Source: Phragmitibacter flavus (GTDB taxonomy: Bacteria > Verrucomicrobiota > Verrucomicrobiia > Verrucomicrobiales > Verrucomicrobiaceae). Taken from it: 64,000 nt of DNA. Made by a program: the position numbers and the translations under genes. The notes under the pieces are model-generated. The model was given only the letters and a program-made list of their open reading frames with translations, did no database searches and was not told where the DNA came from. Each line of letters starts with the position of its first letter. Position 1 is the first letter of the stretch. Shown here piece after piece: positions 16,975 through 28,333 of the stretch. Location: assembly GCF_005780165.1 (NCBI RefSeq), contig NZ_VAUV01000002.1, forward strand, positions 363,708-427,707, written 5' to 3'.

Positions 16975-19900
16975 TTATGGAGGGGTGCTTTGTTTCTTTG
17001 GAAAAATGTATTCGTAAAGCGCTTCGACTTCTGTGTTGGCTCTGTGCGAAGCCAGTTTTGCGAGTGAAGCTGCATCGGGTATGGCAACTCTACTTTTTCC
17101 TCGATGCGTGTCTTCTTGGGCTGCGTGGAGGGTGCGGACGACCATGGAGCTGATGTAGCGGTAGATTTCTGGTGCGTTTTCGCAATTGGTAGGCAGGACG
17201 CGATCCCGGCGGCGTGCTCGGGCACCGGCGTGGTCATAGAGTTCGCTCCAGGTAAAGTGTTCGGCATGTTTGACGGGATGGTGGCCCATGTGATCGTAGA
17301 AGTCTTTTCTTGCGGGCATGCCGGCACCGAGCTCGGCGCGTTCGATGGCGGATTTGAGGGAAGTCATTTCCTGGAGGATGTCCGGCGCGAGGGTGACGCT
17401 GCGACTTCCTGCATGGACGGCATAAAACCAGGCTCCGGTGCAGCCGTAGCCAGTGAGTGTTGGGGATTCTTTGGACAGAAGGTCCAGGCGGAGTTCGTGA
17501 CGTTGGAAGAGTTCGGTGAAGTCTTCAACAGTGATGACGGGTTTATTGATTTTCGATTCTAAATTTTCGATGGTGAATTCAGCGTTTTTGAGGAAGGTCT
17601 GGAGGCTTTGATAGAGTGTAGGTTCGGGTGATTTGCGTAATTTTTTGGTGAAAGCTTGAATTTTCCCCAGAGTATCCTCGGGTTTTATTGAGGGGATGAG
17701 GCTGGGTTGCTCGTTGAGCTTGTTGTAGAGTTCCGAAGCTTGCTTCTCGAGTTTGGGCACTTTCTGAAGCGACAACAAACCGGTGTTTAATCGATCGACG
17801 ATTTGACGCTCAAGCCTCTTGCGCAGGTCTTCAATCAGTGCAGCATGCGCTTCGTCGTCATTGCTGCCTGAAGGCCAGTATTGCAGGGGCACGATGGCGT
17901 CGACTATTTGTTCATCGCGTTTCAGGTTGGCGAGGGTGCTTAGGAACTGGCGGGAGAAAACGGCGTTGGCCGTGTCACGCACATTGGCTCCAGGTGGCAT
18001 GAGGCGGTGATGCACCATGTATTGCAGAAGTCGTAGCGATTGGGTGAGTGGGTTATTATTGGTTTTGGGCATTTTGTGGGCCAAGAAATCCTCAGAAGCT
18101 CCAAATGCCCAGGCGAGTTCAAAGAACTGACAGACACAGGTCTCTGGCGTGCTGGTGTCAAAGGCGAAGAACCAAGGTGCGTCTTCTTCGCCTTTTGGCT
18201 TTGCAATTTCGAGGAGTGACTTTGACTCGTCGTTTGATGGAACGATAGGAAATGAGTCGAAGTTAAAGTTTTTAGGCACCCAGGTTTTCGGTAATTCTTG
18301 CTCTATGGCTTTCAGCAGCGCTTGCTGCGCACTTGCGAGAACGGCAGGGTTGATGGGAGGATCTTTTCTGTTCTCAGGCTTGGATGGGATTTTTTCAATA
18401 AGGGGTTCAAGTGTAGTTTTGAACTTATCATCGTTGACCTTAATCAGTTGTTGGGCATTGACGCAAAACATGCCAAAATCCATGTAGGCTGGGACGGCCA
18501 ACACGGAGATTTTTTGGTTTTCTCCAACTTTGCACTTATCGACCTCGGTAAGCCAAAAATCGTTCCAGTTTAGGCGGCTGTTTTGATGTGCGGGATTTAA
18601 GAGGCCGCTGAGATCTAATAGCAGATGGTTTTTGGTGTTCGGATCATGTTTTGCGAGCACATGACGAAGCCACCATTCGTCCACGCTCATGATGCGGAGG
18701 TCACTTGAGGGCAGGGTGTTGGAGTGGTTGCAGGAGAGCAGGGTGCTGCCGATTTCGGTGCGGAAGAAGGTGAACGAGTTGTAAGTGAGGGGAATGGATT
18801 TTTTGAGGCGCTTGACCATCTGGGAATTCCATTTGGCTTCTGCTTTGTTTTCTTCAAACATTTGGAGCAGGACTTCTGCTTTCTGAGGGTTCCGACTGAG
18901 TAAGGAGGAGAATGCGTCGAGACCAGCGGTGACACAGGCTTTATTCTCTATGGAATCCTGATCCTTGCGATAAACCAGTTCACGGATGTTGCGGTCGTAT
19001 TGCGCACTACCCTTGACGATGTATAAGAGTCTTCGGGTGGCGTCCTGAACTTGAATCTGCCGTAGGACAATGATGTTGTCGGCGGGAATTCCTAAGGTGT
19101 CTGGGGCGAGAGGATCACCTTGGAGCGAAGTTTCGTAACTGATGAACAGGGTGGGCTTGATAGGGTTTGAGTATTTTTTTGCGATTTCCTGAGTGGCTTC
19201 GTCGATGCCTGCAAGGAAAGCTTCAAGCACCATCGCACGATCTTTGCTCTGATAGGCAGACAGCCATTCAGAGAGGCCATCTATAGCGATCCTTCTGGGC
19301 AAGCCTTTCAGAATTTCTTCACGCACTTGGGTGAGCAGTAGATTAAAGTCTACCTGCGAGTGGCGGAATACGAGTGATTTGTATTCTTCCGATTTCTCGG
19401 TTAAATGCTCCCGTTCAAACGTGATGAAAAGATTTGGCACTTTTTTCGGTGGATCGTCACCCGTCATAAATATAGAGAGGTCGTCTACCTTCAAAAATTG
19501 GTTGCAGATGCCCGTTTTGCCAGAACCAGGTGGACCAACCAATAAGGTGATGGAGCCCGCTTCGAGGCCAGGCTTCGCTGTGTTTCCGCTGGAAGAGCGA
19601 ACAAGGTCGAGCCAGTATTCGGGTTCCTCTCCGGTCAGCATTTGATCCAAACCGGGCGTTCCGGCGTGGAGGATTTGTTTGCCCCCAACTTTTTCACCAT
19701 CGCTGAATGTAGTGTGCGCCCTTGAGCGTGGCAGGATCAAGATGGCGCCCCACTTTTCATTGTTTATGGGTATTCCCTTTTCATCGAATGCTTTGTCACG
19801 AATTTTTGTGTTCAGAGTCTGTGTGAGGGAGACGGCTTTAGAGGTTTCGCCTCGATCGGTGAGGATCATCCACGTATGTTGTCCCACTGTCATGTTGGCC

Positions 19901-20664
19901 CCATGGGTTTTGATGATGTCGAGAGTGCGCAATCTTCTGCCTAGCTCGAGATGCCTGAGATCAAGACGGAAGACAAAGTCTGCCAGATACTCTTCAACGG
20001 CGGATGCAGGGTCTTCGGGCGGGGTGGAACTACGCTCGGCGATGAGCAGGGTGAGCATTAGACATTCTCCAAACAAGGAGCGCAGCCGAAAAAGCAATTC
20101 ATTAGTCTGGCGTCGACGTTCTGCGAAATCCCCACTGGAACTCACCATAGCGGTAAGGCTGTCCACGAGCACCAGCACAGGTTCTTCGCTGCCGGGTTCG
20201 ACATGGGCTTCGAGCTTGCGGAAGAGCATGTTTCCCATTTCCTCGCTATTTGGGACGGGGCGGTCGATCTCTGGTTTGACTTCGATGAACCTGACTTTGT
20301 TGCCATGCCTACCGAAGGCATCTTTATTTCCACCCTCAAACCAGCCCATTTCTTCCATGCTGGCTTTTAGCCGCTCTTTATCCACTTCCAGGGTGAGGTA
20401 AAAAAGCTTGGGTTTTTTAGCGCGCAGCTTGTGCATCACGGCGCGTGCCATGGCAAGGCCAAAAACGGTTTTACCTGCACCAGGGGGCCCAGAGAGCAAA
20501 ATGGTGGAATTTTCTGGAATTCCTCGGGACTGATGGTCACGTTCTTTGCCAGTGAGCGGCGGAATAAATAGCCTATCGAAACCGTGGATTTCCGGAGCAA
20601 GGAATCTCCGATCTGTGTCGAATTGACCGTTGGCTGCTTGGGGAGGAGGGCTTGAGTCTGACAT
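16975..20664 (-). CDS. Double-RecA (KaiC/RAD55-like) ATPase fused to solute-binding-like region (island gene 1)
   Basis: This is a 1229-residue protein when started from the ATG at 20662-20664; a TTG start at 20757 would add 31 residues. Two RecA/KaiC-type domains lie in tandem. Domain 1 has Walker A GPPGAGKT at 59-66, FYLTLEVD with the catalytic glutamate, and Walker B VLVLVDS with D168. Domain 2 has GPPGSGKT at 377-384, FITFERE, and RRIAIDG with D462. Both sites look intact. About residues 650-1180 resemble an ABC-type family 1 solute-binding protein: KISVLAVPAYMDFGMFCVNA, ETCVCQFFELAWAFGAS, TGYGCTGAWFYAVHAGSRS and GAGMPARKDFYDH match the order of motifs in sugar-binding proteins. There is no signal peptide, so this domain would be cytoplasmic and could sense a ligand. 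It is followed by the AAA+ gene in one operon. Confidence 0.78.
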   Translation of the reverse strand: MSDSSPPPQAANGQFDTDRRFLAPEIHGFDRLFIPPLTGKERDHQSRGIPENSTILLSGPPGAGKTVFGLAMARAVMHKLRAKKPKLFYLTLEVDKERLKASMEEMGWFEGGNKDAFGRHGNKVRFIEVKPEIDRPVPNSEEMGNMLFRKLEAHVEPGSEEPVLVLVDSLTAMVSSSGDFAERRRQTNELLFRLRSLFGECLMLTLLIAERSSTPPEDPASAVEEYLADFVFRLDLRHLELGRRLRTLDIIKTHGANMTVGQHTWMILTDRGETSKAVSLTQTLNTKIRDKAFDEKGIPINNEKWGAILILPRSRAHTTFSDGEKVGGKQILHAGTPGLDQMLTGEEPEYWLDLVRSSSGNTAKPGLEAGSITLLVGPPGSGKTGICNQFLKVDDLSIFMTGDDPPKKVPNLFITFEREHLTEKSEEYKSLVFRHSQVDFNLLLTQVREEILKGLPRRIAIDGLSEWLSAYQSKDRAMVLEAFLAGIDEATQEIAKKYSNPIKPTLFISYETSLQGDPLAPDTLGIPADNIIVLRQIQVQDATRRLLYIVKGSAQYDRNIRELVYRKDQDSIENKACVTAGLDAFSSLLSRNPQKAEVLLQMFEENKAEAKWNSQMVKRLKKSIPLTYNSFTFFRTEIGSTLLSCNHSNTLPSSDLRIMSVDEWWLRHVLAKHDPNTKNHLLLDLSGLLNPAHQNSRLNWNDFWLTEVDKCKVGENQKISVLAVPAYMDFGMFCVNAQQLIKVNDDKFKTTLEPLIEKIPSKPENRKDPPINPAVLASAQQALLKAIEQELPKTWVPKNFNFDSFPIVPSNDESKSLLEIAKPKGEEDAPWFFAFDTSTPETCVCQFFELAWAFGASEDFLAHKMPKTNNNPLTQSLRLLQYMVHHRLMPPGANVRDTANAVFSRQFLSTLANLKRDEQIVDAIVPLQYWPSGSNDDEAHAALIEDLRKRLERQIVDRLNTGLLSLQKVPKLEKQASELYNKLNEQPSLIPSIKPEDTLGKIQAFTKKLRKSPEPTLYQSLQTFLKNAEFTIENLESKINKPVITVEDFTELFQRHELRLDLLSKESPTLTGYGCTGAWFYAVHAGSRSVTLAPDILQEMTSLKSAIERAELGAGMPARKDFYDHMGHHPVKHAEHFTWSELYDHAGARARRRDRVLPTNCENAPEIYRYISSMVVRTLHAAQEDTHRGKSRVAIPDAASLAKLASHRANTEVEALYEYIFPKKQSTPP

Positions 20665-20845
20665 TTTAAGGGTGCTTAAGCCTTTGAGTTTCCCGGTATT
20701 GAGGCAAGGGAATTTTACTCGCAAGGCACACCTTTTTTCTAGCCAAGTGTAAGCCAAACTACTAGTGAAATTTGCTGTAATTTCATAAAAGTGCAGGATT
20801 ACGATGCTCCGAAAGGCTTAGGGGTCTCGAAACGATGATGGATTG
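20665..20845 (-). promoter_or_regulatory. Leader/promoter region of the two-ATPase operon
   Basis: This spacer between the SNF2 stop and the start of the KaiC-like gene is clearly AT-richer than the SNF2 gene. It is the only place for an operon promoter independent of SNF2. Reading on the minus strand, TTACAGCAAATTTCACTAGT lies about 100 bases before the ATG, but I cannot assign -35 and -10 boxes with confidence. No terminator-like hairpin was seen after SNF2, so read-through is also possible. Confidence 0.3.
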
Positions 20846-23670
<2,825 letters not shown>

Positions 23671-24012
23671 CCATTGGCGGGAGAGAAGGGGGGTCCAGAG
23701 GGAAGGGAAGCTAAAGGAAAGGATGAAGGATAAGGGATAAAGGCGAAAGGAAGGCGAGGGCGGGGAGATGAATTGGGAGGGGGTGGGCAAGAGGGCAACT
23801 GAAAGATGGACTTTTTGAGTGGGATTCGATGCGATGGACGTATGGCCGCACGGTCGAGTCTTCGGTTGCCGAGAATTAAGGCGGCAGGTGGCCTCATTTG
23901 AGAATGAAAAATGCGCCATGCCGGAGGCTTTGGCGCATGCGTTCATGGCGTTGTCCGAACGATTGCTAGACCACGAAGGCGGCCAGCAATGCAGATGCGG
24001 AGCGGACTGGGT
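23671..24012. other. Spacer with polypurine heptamer tract and terminator
   Basis: No gene is supported here. At about 23696-23757 the plus strand has AAAGGA/AAGGATGAAGG/AAAGGCGAAAGG words, pyrimidine-rich on the strand of the SNF2 gene just downstream. A rho-independent terminator at 23901-23938 ends the giant PEP-CTERM gene on the right. Confidence 0.5.
23901..23938 (-). terminator. Rho-independent terminator of the 1366-aa PEP-CTERM gene
   Basis: A perfect eight-base stem (ATGCGCCA with TGGCGCAT) and a twelve-base loop are followed on the minus strand by TTTTTCATTCT. It lies about 75 bases after the stop codon of the gene at 24013-28113. Confidence 0.78.
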
Positions 24013-27000
24013 CTATTGGAGCCGACGCCGTCTGCGGCTGACGAGGCAGACCACGGCAAGGATGAGAAGCAGAGCGCGCTGGGGTTCGGGCACGATGATG
24101 TAGACGACGCCGTGGGAGGCGGCGAGGTCGTAGTTCCAGCTCCATGAGGCGTTGAGTTCGCTGAGATTGGGAAGGTCCCACATGGTCTCTTGATTGACAT
24201 CGGAATTTGCCAGGTTCAGAAAGCCGAAGTCGAGCAGGTTGAAGGCGTCGCCGGTGTTGGGCAGGTAGTTGTCGAGGAAGTTGACGGTGATGGAGCGAAC
24301 GTCATTGATGGTGAAGGCACCGGTGATGGTGAGGTGATCGTGATCGCCGACGGATTGCAGCTCACTGGCGAAGACGGTGGTGATGTCGGCTTCGGCGGTG
24401 CTGCCGATGTTGAAGGTGGCACCGCGCACATCAAGGGTGACGGAGGAAGGATCGGTGGCCAGCATTTTGCTTTCGAGGTCGAGATTGCCGACGATGGAGA
24501 GGGCACCGATGGGGGAGTTGTTGCTGCCGCCAGGGTTGAGTTGCGAGCCGGTGGACACGTAGACGTTGCCGGTAATGGTGCCTTTGCCGCCGAGGGTGGC
24601 GCCGGGGTCAATTTCAACATCGCTGTAGAAATGCGGAGTGTCGACGATGAGGGTTCCGTTGCGGATGACAGAAAGTCCGATAGAGTCGGTTCCGGCGGCG
24701 GTGCTGGCGAGTCGCGAAGTGGCGCTAAAAATCACGGTGCCGGAGGGCGCGGTTTCGTAGAAGCTGCTGGCGCTGTTGATGAGTTCGTTGACGGTCATGC
24801 CTCTGGTTCCGGTCACTGAAACGCTGCCGTTAAAAGTGGCGCTGCCGTCGCTTTCGGAGACGAGGTTGAGCACGGCGTAGTCGTCTTCAAGGATGTTGAT
24901 GTTGCCGTTGAAGGTGGCGTCGTGGGAGGTGCCTTCGTGGTTGATCTGGCCGATGCTGATGCCGTTTTTGAGCGCATCGCTGGTGGAGGGTTCGGCGGTG
25001 TCGCTCATGACCATGTTGCCGTTGTAGGTGTAGTTTCCACGCAGCAGGAAGGCGCTGTTGTGGTTCGCGTTGGTGGGCACTTCGTTGAAGAGGATCTGCG
25101 CCACGTTCTGCCAGGCGACTCCGGAGGCGTTGGCGTTGGCGAGGACGACTTCGGACCCGTAGCGGATGCGGGCGTTGCCGGTGAAGTCCATCTGTTCACC
25201 GGTGAAGATGAGTTGATGATTGCTCTGCGAGATCAGTTGCACGGTGGTGGTGGCGTTTCCGCCGGTGATGTCGCCGGAGAGAACGAGTTGCCGGTTGGTG
25301 GAACCAGTATGAATGAGAACGGAGCGGGTCCCGGTGGTGAGGAAATTGAGGTTGTAGCCGACCGCGGTGACTTCATTGGCGGCATTAAGGTTGGCGGTGG
25401 CGGTGGTGAGATCCCAGGTGAAGGCGGAGCCGTCGCCGAAGAAAATGGTTTTGTCGAAATCGCCGAGACCGTCGGCAAAATTTTGCAGGACATAACCGGT
25501 TTTCCAATAGACATCTCCGGTGAAGTTGTTGTGGTTGGTGAAGGCGATCATGCCGGCGCTGGAATTGCTGGCGGGGTCGATGTAGAGATCGCCATCACCG
25601 CTTACGAGGCCATCGAAGTAGACCCGGCGTTGGGCGTTGGTGGCGGCGGTGCCAACACTGCTGCTGATGCGGGTGATGGTGGTGTCGTCTTCCAGCACGA
25701 TGTTGGCGGCGATGCGGAGGTTACGCGGCGAGACGGCTGCCGGCGCGGTGGTTGGGTTGTCCGCTGAGTAGAAGGTCAAGGAGGGATTCAGACCGTTGAC
25801 GGTTTTGAAAACCAGGGTCCCATCGCTGGCGAGGGTTTTCTCGAAGTCGTTGCCGGAGTTGTATTCCGCTTTTTGAACGGTGAGGCTGTTGAGATAATAG
25901 GTTTCTCCATTCAATGAGAGGGTGTCGATGTTGAGGTCGTTGCCGGCGAACACGACGTTGGACGGAGCATTGGCGTTGGTGCTGGGGGTGGTGGAGGTCC
26001 AGTTGTCGGGATTGGACCAGAGGTTGTCATCGGGGTCGGCGGCACCGCTCCAGATAAGTGGTGCATCGACGACGATCAGGCCGTGGCTTTCGAAGTAGGT
26101 GAAGTTCCAGAACAGCGATTGACTGGAGAGATCGGGCAGGTTCCAAAGGGCGGGGGTGGCCACGGTGGAGGTGAGGCTGTTGAAATCGAGGAGATGGAAG
26201 ACGTCTCCATAGGCAGCGGTGTAGTTGTCGGCGAGTTGGAGTCGAAGAGAGCCGGATTGCGCGATGCTCAGATCAGAGCCGATGGAGAGGAAATCGTGGT
26301 CGCCCACCTGGGTGAGGATCGAGCTGTCCAGGGTGGGGATGGAGGCGATGTCCAACACGTTGAACGACGCCTCATTTGCCTGGAACAGGATCATGGCACT
26401 GCCGGTGAGGCTGACGTTGCCGGTGACTTCAAGGGTGCCAATGTTGCTGACGAAAGCCGGGTTGGTGGTTCCGGAGCCGGGGGCAAGCATGCCGCCGCTG
26501 AGCACGGAAACGTTGCCGGTGATTTTGCCGGTTCCGGCAATCCGGGCACCGCTGCGAGCAGTGACATCACTGTAAAAGTGGTCGCTGTTGACTTGCAAGG
26601 TGCCGTTGTGAACTTCAGTGAGGCCGATGGTGTCGGTGCCGCCGAGGGTGCCTGCAACGCGGGCGGTATTGCTGATGGTCACCGTGCCGGTGGGATTGGT
26701 TTCGTAATAGTTGAGGGGGGCGGCGCTGCTGGTTTCATTCACCTTATAGTTGATGTTCATGCCTTTGGCGGCGACGACGGCGATGTTGCCATTGAAGGTG
26801 GCGCTGCCGCCGCTTTCGGAGACGAGGTTGAGACCTTGAAGATTTTTGTCGGTCGGATTGAAGTCTTTCTCCAACACGCTGATGTTGCCGTTGAAGATGG
26901 CGTCGGAAGAGGTGCCTTGATGGTTGATTTGTCCAATGCTGTGGCGGTCGGTTTCGGTGCCGACCTGAGTGACATCGGCGATGGTGATGTTGCCATTGAA

Positions 27001-28113
27001 GGTGTGATTGCCGCGGAGAAGAAAAGCGGAGTTGTGGGTGCCTGCGGCCGTGTTTTCGTTCCAGAAAACTTCAGAGACATTTTCCCACGCGACGCCATCG
27101 ACATTGCTGTTGGCGACAACGATTTCACTTCCATAGCGGGCCAGCACGCGGCCGGCAAAATCCATGGTTTCGCCACTAAAGATCATCTGTTGGTTGACCT
27201 GTGAAATCAGATGCAGGACGTGTCGATCCACCTCGCGGGTGGATGATCCGGTAATGTTGCCGGTGAATTCGAGCTGACGTTGGGTGGAACCGGCTTGAAT
27301 CAGCACCGTTTGGGTGGGGCGAAGGTTGGCAAGGTCCAGGTGGTAGGCGATGGGGGTGTTGTTGGTGTTGGCCTGCAAGTCCCAGGTGATGGAGGGGGCT
27401 GAGGCGGCACCGCCACCAAAATAGATGGTTTTGTCGGCGGCACCGAGACCATCGGAATAGGTTTGGGTGACGTAGCCGTTTTGGAAGTAGACATCGCCCG
27501 CGAAGGTGTTGTGATTGCGAAACAGGATGGCGCGGGTCGCGGAGGAGGAGGAGCCGTAGATGGTCATGCCCGCGTCACCGGAGATGATTCCGTCGAGATA
27601 AACGCGTCGAAACGCAGAACCGCCGGTGACGGTGGTTCCGCCACTTGAGGTATGAGTAAGAGTGACGTTGCTGTCGAGACGGAGATTGGCGGAAAGCCCG
27701 AGATCTCGTTGGGTTTCGATGTTGGGAGCGGTGGTGTTCAACGAGCGGAAGTTAAGGATGGCATTGGTCCCGGCGGTGGCCGACTGGAAGACGATGGTGC
27801 CGGTGCTGCCGAACTGTTTGAGGTTCACGCCGTAGTTCACGCTGGTTCCATTGACTTGAAGGCTGTTGAGGTAGTAGGTTCCGTCCCCCAAGGTGAGGGC
27901 AGTGGCATTGCCGCTGCCGAAGGTCACGTCGGACGGGGTGCCCGAAACGATGCTGGGGACGCCGTTGGACCAGTTGGTGGCGGTTGCCCAGGAGTTGCTG
28001 GTGGCACCGGTCCAGGAAGTGGCCTGGGCGGGCAGGTCAGTGGTGTGGTCGGCCAGGACCAGAATGATGATGAGGAGAGGCGTGAACCATTGACTAGGGG
28101 AGGTGTATTTCAT
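24013..28113 (-). CDS. PEP-CTERM beta-strand repeat protein with internal duplication (1366 aa)
   Basis: A signal peptide (PLLIIILVLADHTTDLPAQA) is followed by a secreted body made of two homologous halves. The first starts SWTGATSNSWATATNWSNGV and the second IWSGAADPDDNLWSNPDNWT. Each then carries the same series: YYLNSL, a VYLDG/VYFDG step, HNTFAGDVYFQNGYV versus HNNFTGDVYWKTGYV, HNSAFLLRGNHTFNGN versus HNSAFLLRGNYTYNGN, and finally HFYSDV. The C-terminus is the sorting tail VPEPQRALLLILAVVCLVS followed by RRRRRLQ. The paired structure shows an ancient duplication of about 650 residues. Secretion and exosortase processing are inferred from the family. No enzymatic motif is seen. Confidence 0.92.
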   Translation of the reverse strand: MKYTSPSQWFTPLLIIILVLADHTTDLPAQATSWTGATSNSWATATNWSNGVPSIVSGTPSDVTFGSGNATALTLGDGTYYLNSLQVNGTSVNYGVNLKQFGSTGTIVFQSATAGTNAILNFRSLNTTAPNIETQRDLGLSANLRLDSNVTLTHTSSGGTTVTGGSAFRRVYLDGIISGDAGMTIYGSSSSATRAILFRNHNTFAGDVYFQNGYVTQTYSDGLGAADKTIYFGGGAASAPSITWDLQANTNNTPIAYHLDLANLRPTQTVLIQAGSTQRQLEFTGNITGSSTREVDRHVLHLISQVNQQMIFSGETMDFAGRVLARYGSEIVVANSNVDGVAWENVSEVFWNENTAAGTHNSAFLLRGNHTFNGNITIADVTQVGTETDRHSIGQINHQGTSSDAIFNGNISVLEKDFNPTDKNLQGLNLVSESGGSATFNGNIAVVAAKGMNINYKVNETSSAAPLNYYETNPTGTVTISNTARVAGTLGGTDTIGLTEVHNGTLQVNSDHFYSDVTARSGARIAGTGKITGNVSVLSGGMLAPGSGTTNPAFVSNIGTLEVTGNVSLTGSAMILFQANEASFNVLDIASIPTLDSSILTQVGDHDFLSIGSDLSIAQSGSLRLQLADNYTAAYGDVFHLLDFNSLTSTVATPALWNLPDLSSQSLFWNFTYFESHGLIVVDAPLIWSGAADPDDNLWSNPDNWTSTTPSTNANAPSNVVFAGNDLNIDTLSLNGETYYLNSLTVQKAEYNSGNDFEKTLASDGTLVFKTVNGLNPSLTFYSADNPTTAPAAVSPRNLRIAANIVLEDDTTITRISSSVGTAATNAQRRVYFDGLVSGDGDLYIDPASNSSAGMIAFTNHNNFTGDVYWKTGYVLQNFADGLGDFDKTIFFGDGSAFTWDLTTATANLNAANEVTAVGYNLNFLTTGTRSVLIHTGSTNRQLVLSGDITGGNATTTVQLISQSNHQLIFTGEQMDFTGNARIRYGSEVVLANANASGVAWQNVAQILFNEVPTNANHNSAFLLRGNYTYNGNMVMSDTAEPSTSDALKNGISIGQINHEGTSHDATFNGNINILEDDYAVLNLVSESDGSATFNGSVSVTGTRGMTVNELINSASSFYETAPSGTVIFSATSRLASTAAGTDSIGLSVIRNGTLIVDTPHFYSDVEIDPGATLGGKGTITGNVYVSTGSQLNPGGSNNSPIGALSIVGNLDLESKMLATDPSSVTLDVRGATFNIGSTAEADITTVFASELQSVGDHDHLTITGAFTINDVRSITVNFLDNYLPNTGDAFNLLDFGFLNLANSDVNQETMWDLPNLSELNASWSWNYDLAASHGVVYIIVPEPQRALLLILAVVCLVSRRRRRLQ

Positions 28114-28265
28114 GGGCGCAAGGGGAGTAAGCGCCGTTGGTTAAAGCGTGAGGTGTGCCTTCAGGGGGAGGTGGTCGTGCCTCTAACTGGTGTTATTTGA
28201 CTCTTTTTCGGCACAGGATTTTTCGCGCGTGAAAGGAAGGGGGCTGTGGGCCGGATGGCCGCATG

Positions 28266-28298
28266 GAAAAACAAAAAAGCACCGTCGGTTAACGGTGC
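28266..28298 (-). terminator. Rho-independent terminator of the 1092-aa PEP-CTERM gene
   Basis: A seven-base stem (GCACCGT with ACGGTGC, loop of six) is followed on the minus strand by TTTTTTGTTTTTCC. It lies about 35 bases beyond the stop of the gene at 28334-31612. Confidence 0.82.
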
Positions 28299-28333
28299 CT
28301 GAGTTGGGGTATGGATCAACCGGGTCAACGACT

